Assembly (NCBI GenBank): GCA_964035015.1
Contig: OZ035998.1
Location: 14,954,458-15,018,457, forward strand
Direction of reading: 5' to 3'
Length of the DNA stretch: 64,000 bases
Source: Corallium rubrum
Lineage: Eukaryota; Cnidaria; Anthozoa; Scleralcyonacea; Coralliidae
The notes under the pieces are model-generated. The model saw nothing but the letters and a program-made list of their open reading frames with translations. It was not told the DNA's origin and searched no databases. Below, in pieces: positions 12,001 to 23,859 of the stretch (positions are counted from its first letter, which is position 1; the number at the start of each line of letters is the position of its first letter). The position numbers and the translations under genes were made by a program.

Positions 12001-15000
12001 AACATTCTATTGTTACTTTACTAACATCAGAAAACCTGGCATGCCGACGTAGTATCTACTCGCATGCGCAGTAGATACAGAAACAAATTGAAGGTAATCT
12101 AGGCAATAGTATAAGCTAATATGGAAAACAATAAACAATGTCATGACAAGACAAAAATCATTCTATCCAAATTAAGTATTAGACCAACATCTGGCAATAC
12201 AGTGTTGTCTAAACCCGATTAAATTCCGGAGTTCTTAAATATACATACTACCGGCGTTAGGCCACATAAAAAAAAAATCCTTGATTCTCACATCACTACA
12301 TTTTGAAAACGTCGAAGAGGCGGGAAGTTTATATTTTATATTTTGTATCAAAATATAAAAAATATTCCATAAAGTTTTAAAATTGGAGAGGGAGGTGTTT
12401 TTATATTTCCTCGTTTTCCGAAATGTACATATAAAACACTGTGAAATGGTTTGTCAATTTGAACTACAAATTAAATCTGCAACGTGAATCCCAATTATTA
12501 TTTTTTTCAAATAGAAAGTACCCTAAATAATTCCGTTGCAGAAATTCTCGACTTGGGATATCAACAATCGCCGATATAAAATATTAAAAAAATTAAATTT
12601 CTGCAGATTTTCGGTCGGGCGGCACATATATATTTTATAACAAAATGTCGGGCTTCAAAATGTGGTCGAGCGGTGATGAGAATCAAGGATTTTTTTATGT
12701 GGCCTTAGACCTATTAGGTCTAATTTAGCAAGTCAACTTATTCTTTCGGATGAAGACTTGCCCTCATTTGAAGACGATATTCCTCCAGTCAGCTCTACCT
12801 TTCTATTGAGAAAGCTACTGTAGAGGAAATTTCAATTTATTAAATTCTTTGAAACTATAGACAAAGCTACAGGATTAAACAACATTCCAGCCAAGTTACT
12901 TAAAATAGGCGCAGCTATTAGCTATACGCTATCTAGCTAGCTCTTTATGTAACATTTGTAACTAGAGATCAGTCAGAGACTGCATATACCTCCTCTAGCG
13001 GGTTATTAGAGATGTTTAAAAAGAAAATGAGCCATCCCGCTAACCACATAAAATAAGGATAATGAGCGCAATCAAGCATTTCTTCTACACGGAGAATCTT
13101 GCATTCAGATTTTTGATTAATTTCTAATCCAAATTTTGACTAAATTCAAGCACAATTTAATGGATTGGTCGTTGGTCCATGGCCAATCCTTCTGCAAACT
13201 TTCATGAAAATCGGTGCAATATTTTTTGAGATATCCTGGCGACAGACAGACAAACAAACCGCTTACAACAAGCTTACCAATTGTTTTCCTCCGAAGAGGC
13301 TCTAGTGTTACGTTCTCCTGAAAACTGTGGTAAATCATACTTACGACAAATTTGTGGTAATTAATTTAATCATCAAAGTACTTATCAATTAATAAACTGA
13401 AGTGAGCACCAACAAAGCTAGAGCACAACTGAACAAAGTCAAATTACACAGTTTTATTGCAAAACCATAAGTCATAACGTGATGTTGAGATCGGAAAACC
13501 TCGGTCCGCCTATATCTTCGTATTCACTATTTGATTGGTTACGAACGATACTGCCTCTTCGTACTCGCTGTTTGATTGGCTCCGATTCTTCTATTGTTAC
13601 TTACACTTTGATTGTTACTTACACTTTTGACCCTATACATGACAGCATAGTATCTACTCGCGCAAGCGCAGTAGATACAAAAATTGAAATGCCTGAAGTT
13701 AGAGATGGCCATTCTTCTCTCTGTCTTCGCCCTTTGGCATACTAAAATTTTCGTAAAACTTACTTTTTGTCAGTTGGCGCGAGTCTTGCTTTTTATCTCA
13801 CTAAGACCCCGTTTACACGGACGAATCTTTATCCCGAACATTATATATCATGATACTGCGTAAGTCGAATCCAATAATTGTTTTATTATACATTCAAAAT
13901 AGTCATACCATATATATAGGTGATATACTAAGATGCAAGAAAAGGGTGGCATCAGAAAAGACTCGTGCAATTATCCTGCAAAATGGACTTTATTGAAGCA
14001 TAGTTAATAGAAAATATATACATGGTTTGGAAGCTCAACAAAAGTCATTGTTTTATGTTTTTGTTCAGGTTTATGGAAATTTTTGCACTTTCACGGTTAC
14101 TGCATGAACATATTGTGTTTTCTGCACAATGAAGCAATCATCCAATAGCAACGTTTGGGTTCAATCACTCAACTGTACTGTTTAAATATTACATAAACCT
14201 AAAACAAAGGATTTGGCACCTTCATGTACGTTTCAACATGAATCGTAGCTTGATTGTTAACCGCTTTGAAGTTTGCCAGGTTTCCAAACCATGTTTGTTA
14301 TATTACCAAAGACTTTCGTTTGCCAATAATGAAATCTTATTGGTCAAATCATAGTCACGTGTTGTTCAACAAACTCAATGTTTCTTTCTGCCGAGGGAAA
14401 CATCGCAATGTTTCCCTCTGACGTCAACAATGAAGAGGGAAAGAGTGCAATGTTTCCCTCTGATGTCGCTTTAATCATGCGTTGTTCACATGAATACACC
14501 ATTATTACATCAGATCAAGAACTTTGGACTCTTCGGCCATTTTGAAAACAAGTAGAGCTTGTTTCGAGCTTGTTTGGTCCGTACTAAAAACGTCGGTCCG
14601 ATATTTCACTAGTACAGAGTAAGTATTCGACGGAAATGACGTCACAGCTGGCGGCCATTGAGAATTGACTGAAATATGTTGACCAATAAGAAGCGAGAAT
14701 GAAGTTTGAATGTATAATAATAAAAAATATGCAAATATCCTTTATGAATGAGAAAGCAAACGAGTAAAAGCTATTAGCTAAAAATAGAATTCAATAATTA
14801 ATATTTTGGGTTTATTTTGTGTTACTTGGCCAGGTATGAAGGAGATTTTGTTCGTGGGATTAAAGAAGGACATGGAACTTTTGTTTACCCCGATGGCGCA
14901 AAATATGAAGGCCAATGGAAAAAAGGAGCTCGATGCGGAGAAGGAATGTATTCTTACCCCAATGGAGACTGGTATGAAGGATCTTGGAAAGATAATATGA

Positions 15001-15962
15001 AGGACGGTCATGGCGTGTACTTTCATAAACAAGCTGAAACCAAACATAGAGGTAGTACTGTGGATAAATACAATTATAATACATATAAATGTTATTTGCC
15101 AATCTGGAGGTCCGTTCATGCAGCTTCGCTCCGTACAGTCAGAACTTTAGAAAGTATTGTTAGACCCCATTATAACTAAACGCTGAAAACAACCTTTACT
15201 TTGTACTGTGTATTGTGTATTGTGCACTGCCATGTGTAGTGTGTGGTGTGTGGTGCATGGTGTAGTGTGCATGCGTAGTGTCACTGTACTGTACTGTACT
15301 GTACCGTACCGTACCGTACCGTACCGTACCGTAACCGTAACCGTAACCGTAACCGTACCGTAACCGTAACCGTAACCGTAACCGTTACCGTACCCGTTAC
15401 CGTAACCGTAATCGTAACCGTACCCGTAACCGTACCCGTACCGTACCGTACCGTACCGTACCGTACTGTACTGTACTGTACAGCTACTGTATTGTACTGT
15501 ACTCAGTGTACTGTAATTGAATAAGGCGTTTGTGTTATCGTTTGTTTGTCCTTCTCGGTAACACTACTTTCCCAGCTCCCTCGATGTTTGATAGCTTCCA
15601 TGTTATACTGCATATAGAAATTTCACACTTGTATCTAAACTGTTTCTTCAGCAATGAAATTGGGTGTTTTTTTCTAATTTTGCGCACATTTTCTTCTTTT
15701 AGGTTTATGGGCAGCAGGCCACCGCGATGGCGCCGGAGATGTGACGACAAACCAGTTTACTTTTCGCGGTTACTTCAAAAACGACGTCCCTCAGGGCCCT
15801 GGTAGAATGTCGTTCTCCGGATGCGAGCAACATGGTGAATATATTATGACTGATGTGTTTGTAAGGAAGAATGGCATGTTGGAGACAATTCAAGAGCCAA
15901 CCTGGCGTTGTTCAGAACTCACGTACTCCGGAGCGAACAATTTAGATGCAGCAAGAGAGTAA
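8880..15962 (+). CDS. RSPH1: Radial spoke head 1 homologue, MORN-repeat protein, three exons
   Basis: Axonemal radial-spoke head component of motile cilia and flagella. Exons are 8880–9082, 14834–15051 and 15703–15962, with phases 2 and 1; total 681 nt, 226 aa. About five to six MORN repeats run from residue 16 to about 175, with the repeated pattern YxGxxxxGxxHGxG (YVGEYKTGKRHGLG, YEGDFVRGIKEGHG, YEGQWKKGARCGEG, YEGSWKDNMKDGHG). The conserved RSPH1 block GCEQHGEY is at residues 180–187. The protein starts MSDFDS, close to the family's usual acidic N terminus. Human RSPH1 is about 309 aa with a long acidic C-terminal tail; here the protein stops about 40 residues after GCEQHGEY, so that tail is missing. 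Intron 1 is large (5.75 kb) and full of repeats. Confidence 0.88.
9287..9812. mobile_element. Candidate palindromic element in RSPH1 intron 1
   Basis: Outer ends GTAAAGCCC and GGGCTTTAC are inverted. Inner arms around 9395–9436 ('gggactttaag…acgactacggc') pair with 9747–9775 ('gccgtagtccgttgtc…cttaaagtccc'). Confidence 0.45.
10409..10831. mobile_element. hAT-like nonautonomous element
   Basis: The ends CAGGGGCGTAGGAAG and CTTCTTACGCCACTG are inverted repeats with few mismatches, of the hAT type CAGxGGCG. The flanking octamers cgcccgtg and tgcgcgtg agree at 6 of 8 bases, consistent with a decayed 8-bp target duplication. Confidence 0.5.
10884..11110. repeat. 25-bp minisatellite, nine units, with internal hairpin
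   Basis: Nine copies of 'tctagcgttagccagagtaa' plus 'aatag'. The first unit has the less decayed core CTGGC-GTTA-GCCAG, a perfect 5-bp stem with a 4-base loop. The same module occurs singly or in threes elsewhere (near 33690–33790, 36315, 48700, 50175, 52940, 54435). Confidence 0.85.
11285..11720. mobile_element. MITE family 1, complete copy with TTAA target duplication
   Basis: It starts AGTGCGTATGGAGCGAAAAT and ends with the inverted ATTTTCG…GGCACT-type terminus. It is flanked on both sides by TTAA (11281–11284 and 11721–11724). The arms form a long hairpin; an extra inverted terminal segment sits at 11330–11375. TTAA duplication is typical of piggyBac- and Kolobok-type transposases. Other copies are at 19169, 40548 and 59975. 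Confidence 0.75.
12260..12704. mobile_element. MITE with GGCCACATAAAAAAATCC termini
   Basis: About 30-bp near-identical inverted ends (GGCCACATAAAAAAA then ATCCTTGATTCTCAT) are followed by AT-rich interior and a second pair of imperfect arms. No coding capacity is seen. Confidence 0.65.
12740..12915 (+). pseudogene. LINE reverse-transcriptase remnant (N-terminal RT motif)
   Basis: One frame reads TIDKATGLNNIPAKLLKIGA, close to the 'KATGLDxIPARLLK' stretch that opens the RT domain of Jockey/CR1-type non-LTR elements. Frame breaks and stops lie just upstream, and the match ends near 12915. Confidence 0.6.
12964..13275. repeat. Dispersed repeat with GACAGACA tail, copy 2
   Basis: It shares 'agactgcatatacctcctctagcgggttattagag' with the copy near 3480. 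It then contains 'ttcatgaaaatcggtgcaat' and ends in a GACAGACAGACAAACAAAC run. A SINE or LINE 3' end is the likely source. Confidence 0.45.
13276..14030. other. RSPH1 intron 1, non-coding segment
   Basis: No gene is seen. The segment 13480–13680 resembles 11930–12090; both contain the hairpin-like 'gtatctactcgc…gcgcagtagatac'. It is a dispersed repeat of unknown class. Confidence 0.4.
14031..14293. mobile_element. TGGTTTGGAA-type MITE, single copy
   Basis: The ends CATGGTTTGGAAGCT and GGTTTCCAAACCATG are inverted. The interior 'caacgtttgggttcaat' is shared with the copies at 39536–39819, 50241–50934 and 53978–54250. Confidence 0.65.
14294..14833. other. RSPH1 intron 1, 3' end
   Basis: It contains the short near-direct repeats 'gaaacatcgcaatgtttccctctga' and 'agtgcaatgtttccctctga' (about 14397–14463). 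Otherwise it is AT-rich non-coding sequence up to the exon 2 acceptor. Confidence 0.4.
14834..15051 (+). CDS. RSPH1: RSPH1-like exon 2 (MORN repeats)
   Basis: Begins by completing R68, then YEGDFVRG, and runs to KHRG. The acceptor is ttggccag and the donor G|gtagta; it leaves phase 1. It covers the middle MORN repeats. Confidence 0.88.
15286..15505. repeat. TACTG/TACCG/TAACCG array in RSPH1 intron 2
   Basis: The unit changes from TACTG to TACCG, then to six-base TAACCG and TTACCG forms, then back through TACCG to TACTG. The block order is therefore roughly symmetric. It is not a telomeric repeat of any type I recognise. Confidence 0.85.
15703..15962 (+). CDS. RSPH1: RSPH1-like exon 3 (stop)
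   Basis: Starts by completing G141, then LWAAGHRDGAG, with the conserved GCEQHGEY. It stops at TAA 15960–15962. The acceptor is ttcttttag. Confidence 0.88.
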
Positions 15963-15990
15963 TATTTCAAAACTGTATGCACATTCTGTT

Positions 15991-15996
15991 AATAAA
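15991..15996 (+). terminator. Probable poly(A) signal of the RSPH1-like gene
   Basis: AATAAA lies 28 bp after the stop codon, well placed for a short 3' UTR. Confidence 0.6.
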
Positions 15997-17645
15997 GACA
16001 TCTCAACATATTGCTTCTTTAGTTATTTCTCGACTTAAAATCAACCTCAGTATAGTCCGCGTAGCGACCCAATTTGCAGGCGATCGAGCTGGGAGAAAAT
16101 ATTGCGCCTGCCAAAGTACATTATAATTTTGTGAAACCCGCTCGTGTTTGATTGGTTATGCCCGAACATGCGCGCATTTCATTGGTTGTAAAAGTTGTTC
16201 TGCAAATAGAAAAATTTAAAATAAACAACAGTTGTTTCAGATCGGCAATTCAACACCCCCATAGCAAAAAAAATTAATACAATGGTGGCATGTACTAATT
16301 TATCATAATCAAAACTGTATCTCCACAAAGATAAGTCATACTGCGATTTTCAGTTGAGCTTGGAGACTGGAAGTTTATTGAAAAGTTTGATCGTTTTACA
16401 ATTTGACACGTTCCCATGAAAAATTTGAATGTTTTGACCAATAGAAATTAAGGCGTTGCCAAACTTTTAAATTTGCATTTGACAACATTCCTGTTGCGGT
16501 GTCCCTGCCAAAATGTATAATTAAGTTTGTAGTTGTAATTGTAATGTGTAACTGAATAAAATAAAATTAAAATAAAATTCTCACATGTGCACACATGCCA
16601 CAACGATTCGAATTTAAATAAAACTATCTATCTCCAAACTCAACTGAAAATCGCAGAGCTGTGAGGACACTAAAATGAGTAAAAAGAACGCTGTTATCTA
16701 GTAAGGATTGCAAACTGGATTGTGCAAGCAGAGTCGAGATCGTTCATGGTTCCGTCGTTAATCCGTCCGTTTGTTCGTTCATTCTATCGTTACGTAATTA
16801 GTTCGTTCATGCGGTCGGCCGGTGCGGAATCAAAAACAAGCAATTCAACGTTTTCCAGTGACGCCAAATAGGCCAGGGCATCGACTTTTATCTGTGTAGT
16901 TGCATTTTTCGCAACTGGTCCCGGTTTGATCTTAAAATGTATATATTCTACACTCAAATTTTCCTTCACCCCAAATCCTTAGAACCTGCTACGTAATCGA
17001 GTGAAATGCTCAATATTACTTACGATTTATTATTGCCCGTCTTGACCCACAAAACACTGTTTAATTATAAAAATACGAACAGCAATCAAAAACGAAAATC
17101 AATATTTTGCAATATAGAGCGCCAAAAAATATATATTTCGTGAAGAAATGACTGCTTGACACGTTTGGTTCTCGAATGAATAAACAATACAGGCGTATGT
17201 TGTTTATTCATTAATTTTGCTTTCGACTGGAGTTAGGAACTTATGGTAAGTAAGGACACATCTTTGCCAGATTTATTTATTACTTGGGACATCACAAGCA
17301 ACCGAGTCACTCATCCCTGCGACACCATGATTCAGGCTCCACGCACTTGGGGCTGTTCGAGTCTGAACGACGGGTGAATATGGTGTCTACTTCACGCAGG
17401 TAATTACGTAATAACCGATCGAGGAACCAAAGGTCACTTTTTTTAGTAGTTTAGCGCAGTCGTCGACGTCGTGCCCGACTGTTCGGTCGCTCATAAATAT
17501 TGTATATTTATACAATATACAGGAAAATAGTCATGATATGATCTGATGTGACAAGAAACTGAAAATTACCATCAGTGGTAATTACTAATTACGTATTATA
17601 TACCCAGACAGAGCGAGTCACTGATTGAGAACAGTCAACAACAGT
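15997..17645. other. Intergenic region RSPH1 to P4HTM-like A
   Basis: No gene is seen. An inverted pair (about 16341–16370 and 16630–16655, core 'gattttcagttgag') marks a likely MITE. An inverted copy of the repeat at 5400/6197 lies near 16935–17030. The last few hundred bases should hold the promoter of the next gene; I see no clear core motif. Confidence 0.4.
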
Positions 17646-17828
17646 ATGGTTCCTTGCGATCGGGTTAAAAAGTGTGGATTTTGCTTGCTGATATTTAGTT
17701 TTACCTACTGGTCGTTTATCACCGATGCCATCGGTAACAGCGTCGAGGAAACATGCCGTGGAATGGGCAGACAGTGTCTTCTTGATTATTACAAAGACTT
17801 ACCTCTTTCTCGGCGAGACCCAGTCAAG
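17646..17828 (+). CDS. P4HTM: P4HTM-like A exon 1 (signal anchor)
   Basis: Residues 1–61, with hydrophobic [15 protein letters not shown] near the N terminus and ending RRDPVK. The donor is AAG|gtactt, phase 0. Copy B exon 1 also ends in DPVK. Confidence 0.75.
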
Positions 17829-20800
17829 GTACTTGAATTTTAGTCATTTTATGCTGAAGGAAGTTGGAAGCAATTATAGTAGTAGAAATGTAGAATCACG
17901 AGAAATTAGATGAATGTAGAATCACGAGAAATTAGATGTTTCCGCGATGAGACCAACGTTTTGTAGTACAAATCTGAGCTTCTAGTTCTAGTTCATGCTA
18001 CAGCTGCGGTGCTTCAATTCGGTTTAATAATAAAAGTTTTAGTTTTATCAAAGTAACCAGACAACCCCAGTGACCTTAGCCGGGTGATTGAGCAGATGAT
18101 TCAAAAATCTGAAGATTTTGATAGAAATACGTGTTCTCTATATAGGATACACACAGTCTTGCTCTTTAAAAAACCCTTCTGATACGTATATTCACAACAA
18201 ATGCGAGATTGTACATCTAAAGGTAATAAATAAACGTAATACTGAGCTTTGTCACTTTCAAATGACATTAATTCCGAATTAGTCAAGTTCCGGGGAGAAT
18301 TTATTTAGATGCGTACCATTAATTAATAAGCCTTCTAGAGACTAAACTACTACTGCAGATGAAAGACATTACTGCCACATTAAATAGACGTATGAAATAG
18401 TCCAACGACAAATCAATCAAGCACAATACTCAACAACATAACGCAGCTATTCACACTGCATAAATTAGAGCAGCGCATAATGCTGAATATAGTATGGTTT
18501 GAGACGTTTCGAGCAAAGGCCCTTCGTCAGGGACAAACGTAAGGGCCTTCGCTCGAAACGTTAGAAACTACGTCCAATGATTTCGGCAATACTCAAACCT
18601 TTACTATATTTCGATTTGTATTTCAACACTCGGCAGCTGAGCACACTACTTTTATTTCACTGTGTGAATAAATTGTCAGTGTGTTCAAGTACGTACAGCG
18701 ACTCCGACAATGTGCTTCCATGTTACAGCCTATATAGTCTTCGGGCTTCGTCGGTACGACTTTACAGCAAAACAAGCTCTTATGGCCTTCTAAACAAGGT
18801 GGTTGTCAGAACCACAGGAGAACAAGACGCGAACCCAGTCTTTTATTACATACGCCCCCATAATTTGAGTTGTTTATATATAAACACGATAAAAATTTAC
18901 AAGTATCTGATTAAATACACTTTAAATATTGAAATAATGTAAAGATAACTAGCCCGATGTATTTGTTATTTTTTGGTGTACTAATGTCAAGACATCAAGT
19001 TAATCGACGAGTTCACCCGGATATTTTATTAACTGTGTCCGGATTTATTACAACTCAAATTATTACAACTCAAATTATGGGGGTGTATGACGAGCGGAAA
19101 TGAAATGAGTTGTCCCTGCTGAGGTATTTTTCTCATTCTTCTAATCTTCTGTCCTTTCTTCATGTTAAAGTGCCTATGAAACGAAAATTAAGTTGGTCTT
19201 ATTTGAAAGAATACTTAAAATAACAGAGTAACATTTCTTACTGTTGATATACAGTTATATTAAATGAGTTACCGTAATATACCGTATTTACTCGTTTAAG
19301 CGCCGCCCCCGATTAAGCGCCGCATATGAGAGCAAAAATATTAGAGCGCCGCCCTCGAATAAGCGCCGCACTTATTCACAACAATGCGGCGCTTAATCGA
19401 AGCACTGTCAGACAGAATTGTTCGAGTAGCCAAACTAAAAAACAACTACAGTACATCTCAATCTTAAATCAGCCTCGAAAATTTATTCTCCTGTATTACA
19501 GTGTTTTTAAGTACAAAATGACAATATGACGTTTAGAAACATGTTTATTTTGTTGTTAACATTTCTTGTTATCGTTTACAAGTAAAATAAATTTTAAAGA
19601 GCGAACCCTCAAATAAGCGCCGCATCCGACACTAAAAATTTAAAGAGCGCCGCGGCGCTTAAACGAGTAAATACGGTATCTTTGTTATTATCAAACATAA
19701 TCACTTGAAAGTTCTACATGTTTGTTGTTGTGGAAGAAACACAGCCACACGCTTCTCACGAATTATTTTGGTTTGATAATAGCAACGATCTATAACTCTC
19801 AATTCCGATAAGTCATTATGCACATGTGAGAGACGTCAAATTGTTTAATTTGCATATCAAACAACCTGAAATATCTCAAGAACAAAGCAAGGAAACGAAA
19901 AACTGCAGAAGATGTTATTCCGTGATTTTAAATGTTCTTTCATACAAGACAAACTTAATTTTCGTTTCTAGAATATCTTGCCTGATCGACCGAAATCGAT
20001 GCTTGCTGACTATGGTAGTCCGATATTTTTTAACAGCCGACTGTTGCATGTATTGGTGAAATGATTTCCTCCGCGAAATGGTTCGAGGGGTTTTTATAAA
20101 TTTGTTCTTCATGTGTTGTTTAATGAGTTTTGTCTATTGGTCAGCGCCACAGAATAAAGACTATACGGAAGGGCCACTCGGGTCGGAACCTTTGAAGTTT
20201 TTGTCTCCGCGCATGTCGCATTACGCATGTTGCTCAGCCAGTAAACTGCATGTTCTGGCCAATCAAGCACGCTGAACTGGCTGTCCTAGCCAGTAAACTG
20301 CATATTTTTGCATAAAAATACGAGGACACGTTGTACCGCTAAGTGGCCCTTCTGTATAGTCTTTATTCTGTGTCAGCGCTAAGCCGCTAATGGTATACGC
20401 TACCTCGAAGTTTACACTGGATGGAGTACTTCATGTAATTATCTACGAATTAATGTCATGTTTGACACCTTTAAAAGGTTTAAAAAACTAAAACCTTCTG
20501 TAATCGTATGTATGTTTACGCCGCCAGGATGCTTGTACCGTTAAGAAGTGGGTTTAATTCTAGATCTGTAGAACCTATGTAATTTTGAGAAAATCCCATT
20601 TTCATAATCACAGAAAAGTGCGCTTATGTAATTTGTGTAAATACAAAGTATGGTGAATGTGTCGCTAGTTTCGCGTTATAGAGCTGTGCGAATCGCCCGC
20701 TCAATCTTCTGCCAGTTTCATCTTTCTTGGTTAATATTTCCATAGGCGTATTAGGGGGCAGGGAGGGGGAGCAGTTGCCCTCCCAAATACCTGAAAAAGG

Positions 20801-21073
20801 AAAATTCTGGCACTTTCTGCTGGGAATTTCGGGCAATTTCGATATATATTGCTGTAAAATGTATGTTCAAGCAAAATTCTTACGTTAAACTAAGACTGAA
20901 AAATACGACTTAAAATCAATATTCAACGCAAACATTTTCGGGCAAATATCTCTGCTGCCCTCCCCCCTAACAGAATTGCGCTGCTAAAGCCTATGGTTAA
21001 ATCGGAAGATCGTAGTAATATATGAACTGCTCTTTTTGGAAGCAAGTACGATGTCATTACTCATTATATACTG

Positions 21074-21145
<72 letters not shown>

Positions 21146-23828
21146 CCTATGTTGACAGGTATAGATGGCCTTAAAGGAATTGTGGTTATGAGAATTAAGC
21201 GCAGATTATTATGAGGTGTTTTGTATTTATTAGAAGTTAAAACAGATATTTCTTCACTTCTGGGTATAAAACGTTTGAACTTTAACTAAGAGTCCAAGTG
21301 ACCACCTTGTGAAAATATCCACGTTATGAAAACTTCCTAATTAATAGAATATTGTATAGAATGTTCAGTGAGAAATTCATTTATTCTATTGAATTGCGGT
21401 AACGTATAAAGTTAGCAGCGCTTTATATTCTGCAAGTGAGTGGTGATTCGTTCGTTCGTTCGTTCGTTCGTTCGTTCGTTCGTTCGTTCGTTCGTTCGTT
21501 CGTTCGTTCGTTCGTTCGTTCGTTCGTTCGTTCGTTCGTTCGTTCGTTCGTTCGTTCGTTCGTTCGTTCGTTCGTTCGTTCGTTCGTTCGTTCGTTCGTT
21601 CGTTCGTTCGTTCGTTCGTTCGTTCGTTCGTTCGTTCGTTCGTTCGTTCGTTCGTTCGTTCGTTCGTTCGTTCGTTAAAATCTTAAAATCCCATAATCAG
21701 AATGTTCGTTCGTTCGTTCGTTCGTTCGTTCGTTCGTTCGTTCGTTCGTTCGTTCGTTCGTTCGTTCGATTCTGCGAATACAGCCGCCTCACGTCAGACG
21801 AAACGCTTGAGAGATAAGTTTGCGATTTTTGAGTAGAAGTTCAATACATATGACGTAATAGACCTTATTCAAAAATGGCCGTCGAATTAGAATTCTTTTA
21901 TGTGCATATAAATTAGCTCTTATGACTCTTTTGAATTTCACACATGAAAACGAGTTCATATAGGGCTAATTTATATGTATATAAAAGAATTTTAATTCGG
22001 TGGCCATTTTTGAATAAGGTCTATAGCTCGTCAAGACGAAGCTGCTGATTGGTCATTCTGTTTAATACTGACAAAGATCAACTCGAACGTCGTTTCTGTC
22101 TGAAATACGGAAGCGAAAGCTTAGTTTTTGTCAAGGAAGACTCGCCAATAGTTTCCACAACAAATTCGATTTGCAATAAACTTCATTATTCTCAGTCGAA
22201 ATCAAACGACTTTCCACAGGGTCCACTTGTCGAGCCAAAATTCATTGAAATCTGTTGTCTATCCCTCGGAGATTTGAAGAGCACAATATAGTGGCGTTGA
22301 GGCTGATGTTTCTTTTTTCTTTGCCTTGGTGAATTATATTCTGAACAATATACAGTAGATGACTGAAAGCTTTCCATGATGACTCCCTCTGGCGAATAAA
22401 TTAGCAATGCGTTTATCCCCCCTTGATTGATCATAAGATCATCGAGGACAATAAGGTTTCGCTTCGAAACATCAAGAAAATCTTCCGCGTCAATGTCCGT
22501 AGGTATTCCTTCGTTCAGTTCAATGCCCAGTACAGTTTTGATCATCTCAAGATACATGGGTTGCGGGGTTGCCACACTGCCCATAACACCAAATGATACG
22601 TTATGCAGTGAGCGTGACTTCCTATGCTATAATCACATTGATCACGATATTTAAAGTAAGAAAATTGATCAATCTTGGCGTTAGGGGGCTACTTATCCTC
22701 TGGCTGTGTAGTATTCTTAGTAGCAGACGTCAGGCAGTCAAATTCAATTCTTTCATATCTGGTTGGGAATCAACACACGCCAGTGTCCCCCAAGGGACAA
22801 AACTTGGGCCAATTCTCTTCGTGATTATGATTAATGATCTTGGGCTGAAGTCGCCTCTGAAAGCAAGCCACTGGAAATATGTTGATGACATTTCATTGTC
22901 GGAGGTCGTTAAAATTGAATCAACGTCAATGTTGCAGTCTGATCTCGACAAAATTTCGACTTGGTCCAAAGACAATAATATGAACTTGAATCCTAAAAAA
23001 TGCAAGGAGATGCTCATTTGTCCTTTAAAAACGAAAGCAGATATTGCACCCTTGATTATTAATAGTATACCTCTCGACCAAGTTCCATTTCACAAGGTGC
23101 TTGGACTTACTATAACAGATGATTTGAAATGGAATAATAATATCAACGAGATCATCGCCAAAGCATCGAAACGTTTACATATTATTAGGGTGCTTAAACG
23201 AGCGAGAGTGCCGACAAATGACTTAATTCATATCGCGTTGGTACGGTCAGTATTAGAGTACTGTTGTGTGGTATGGTCTCACAGTATTCTGAATATCTTC
23301 GTTCTAAAATAGAAATGGTCCAAAAGCGTGTAATGCGAATTGTGTTTCCTGATCTTCACTACAGTGACGCGGTGACTGTTGCTAAGTGCAGTCGCCTTGA
23401 TGAAAGAAGATCAGAACTTTGTTTGAAAGTCGTATCAAACATTCGAGAACCTGACTCGCGTCTCCACCATCTTCTGCCTCCTACGCGTGAAGGGTGCCTT
23501 TCAGTTACACTAAGAAATAACTCAAGCTTGTCTCTGCCCAAATGTCGTACCGACAGATATAAAAAGAGTTTCTTCCCGGCAATGGCGTATACGCAAATTT
23601 CTTGGGAACCTTTTTAACTTTTTTGATTTTTTGATCTTTCCTAGTTGTAGTTTTGATAATTTTTAATATGTATATACCTTATGTAAATATCTTGATTTTT
23701 AACCATGACTTTTCAATTAGAACAAAACTTTAATAATCTATATACTTATGTCTGTTATATATTTATATCTGTTGTAAACATATTTGTAATTCACACATCC
23801 GTGTGCAAGAATATGGCTGAATAAACCA

Positions 23829-23859
<31 letters not shown>

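Noticed and set aside
15286..15505. Interstitial telomere (TAACCG-like) tract
   Set aside because: The animal telomere unit is TTAGGG/CCCTAA; TAACCG and TACCG do not fit, and the block pattern matches the other drifting arrays.
21436..21817. Long open frames reading SFVRSFVRS…
   Set aside because: Pure translation of a GTTC tetranucleotide array; no flanking coding signal or splice sites.
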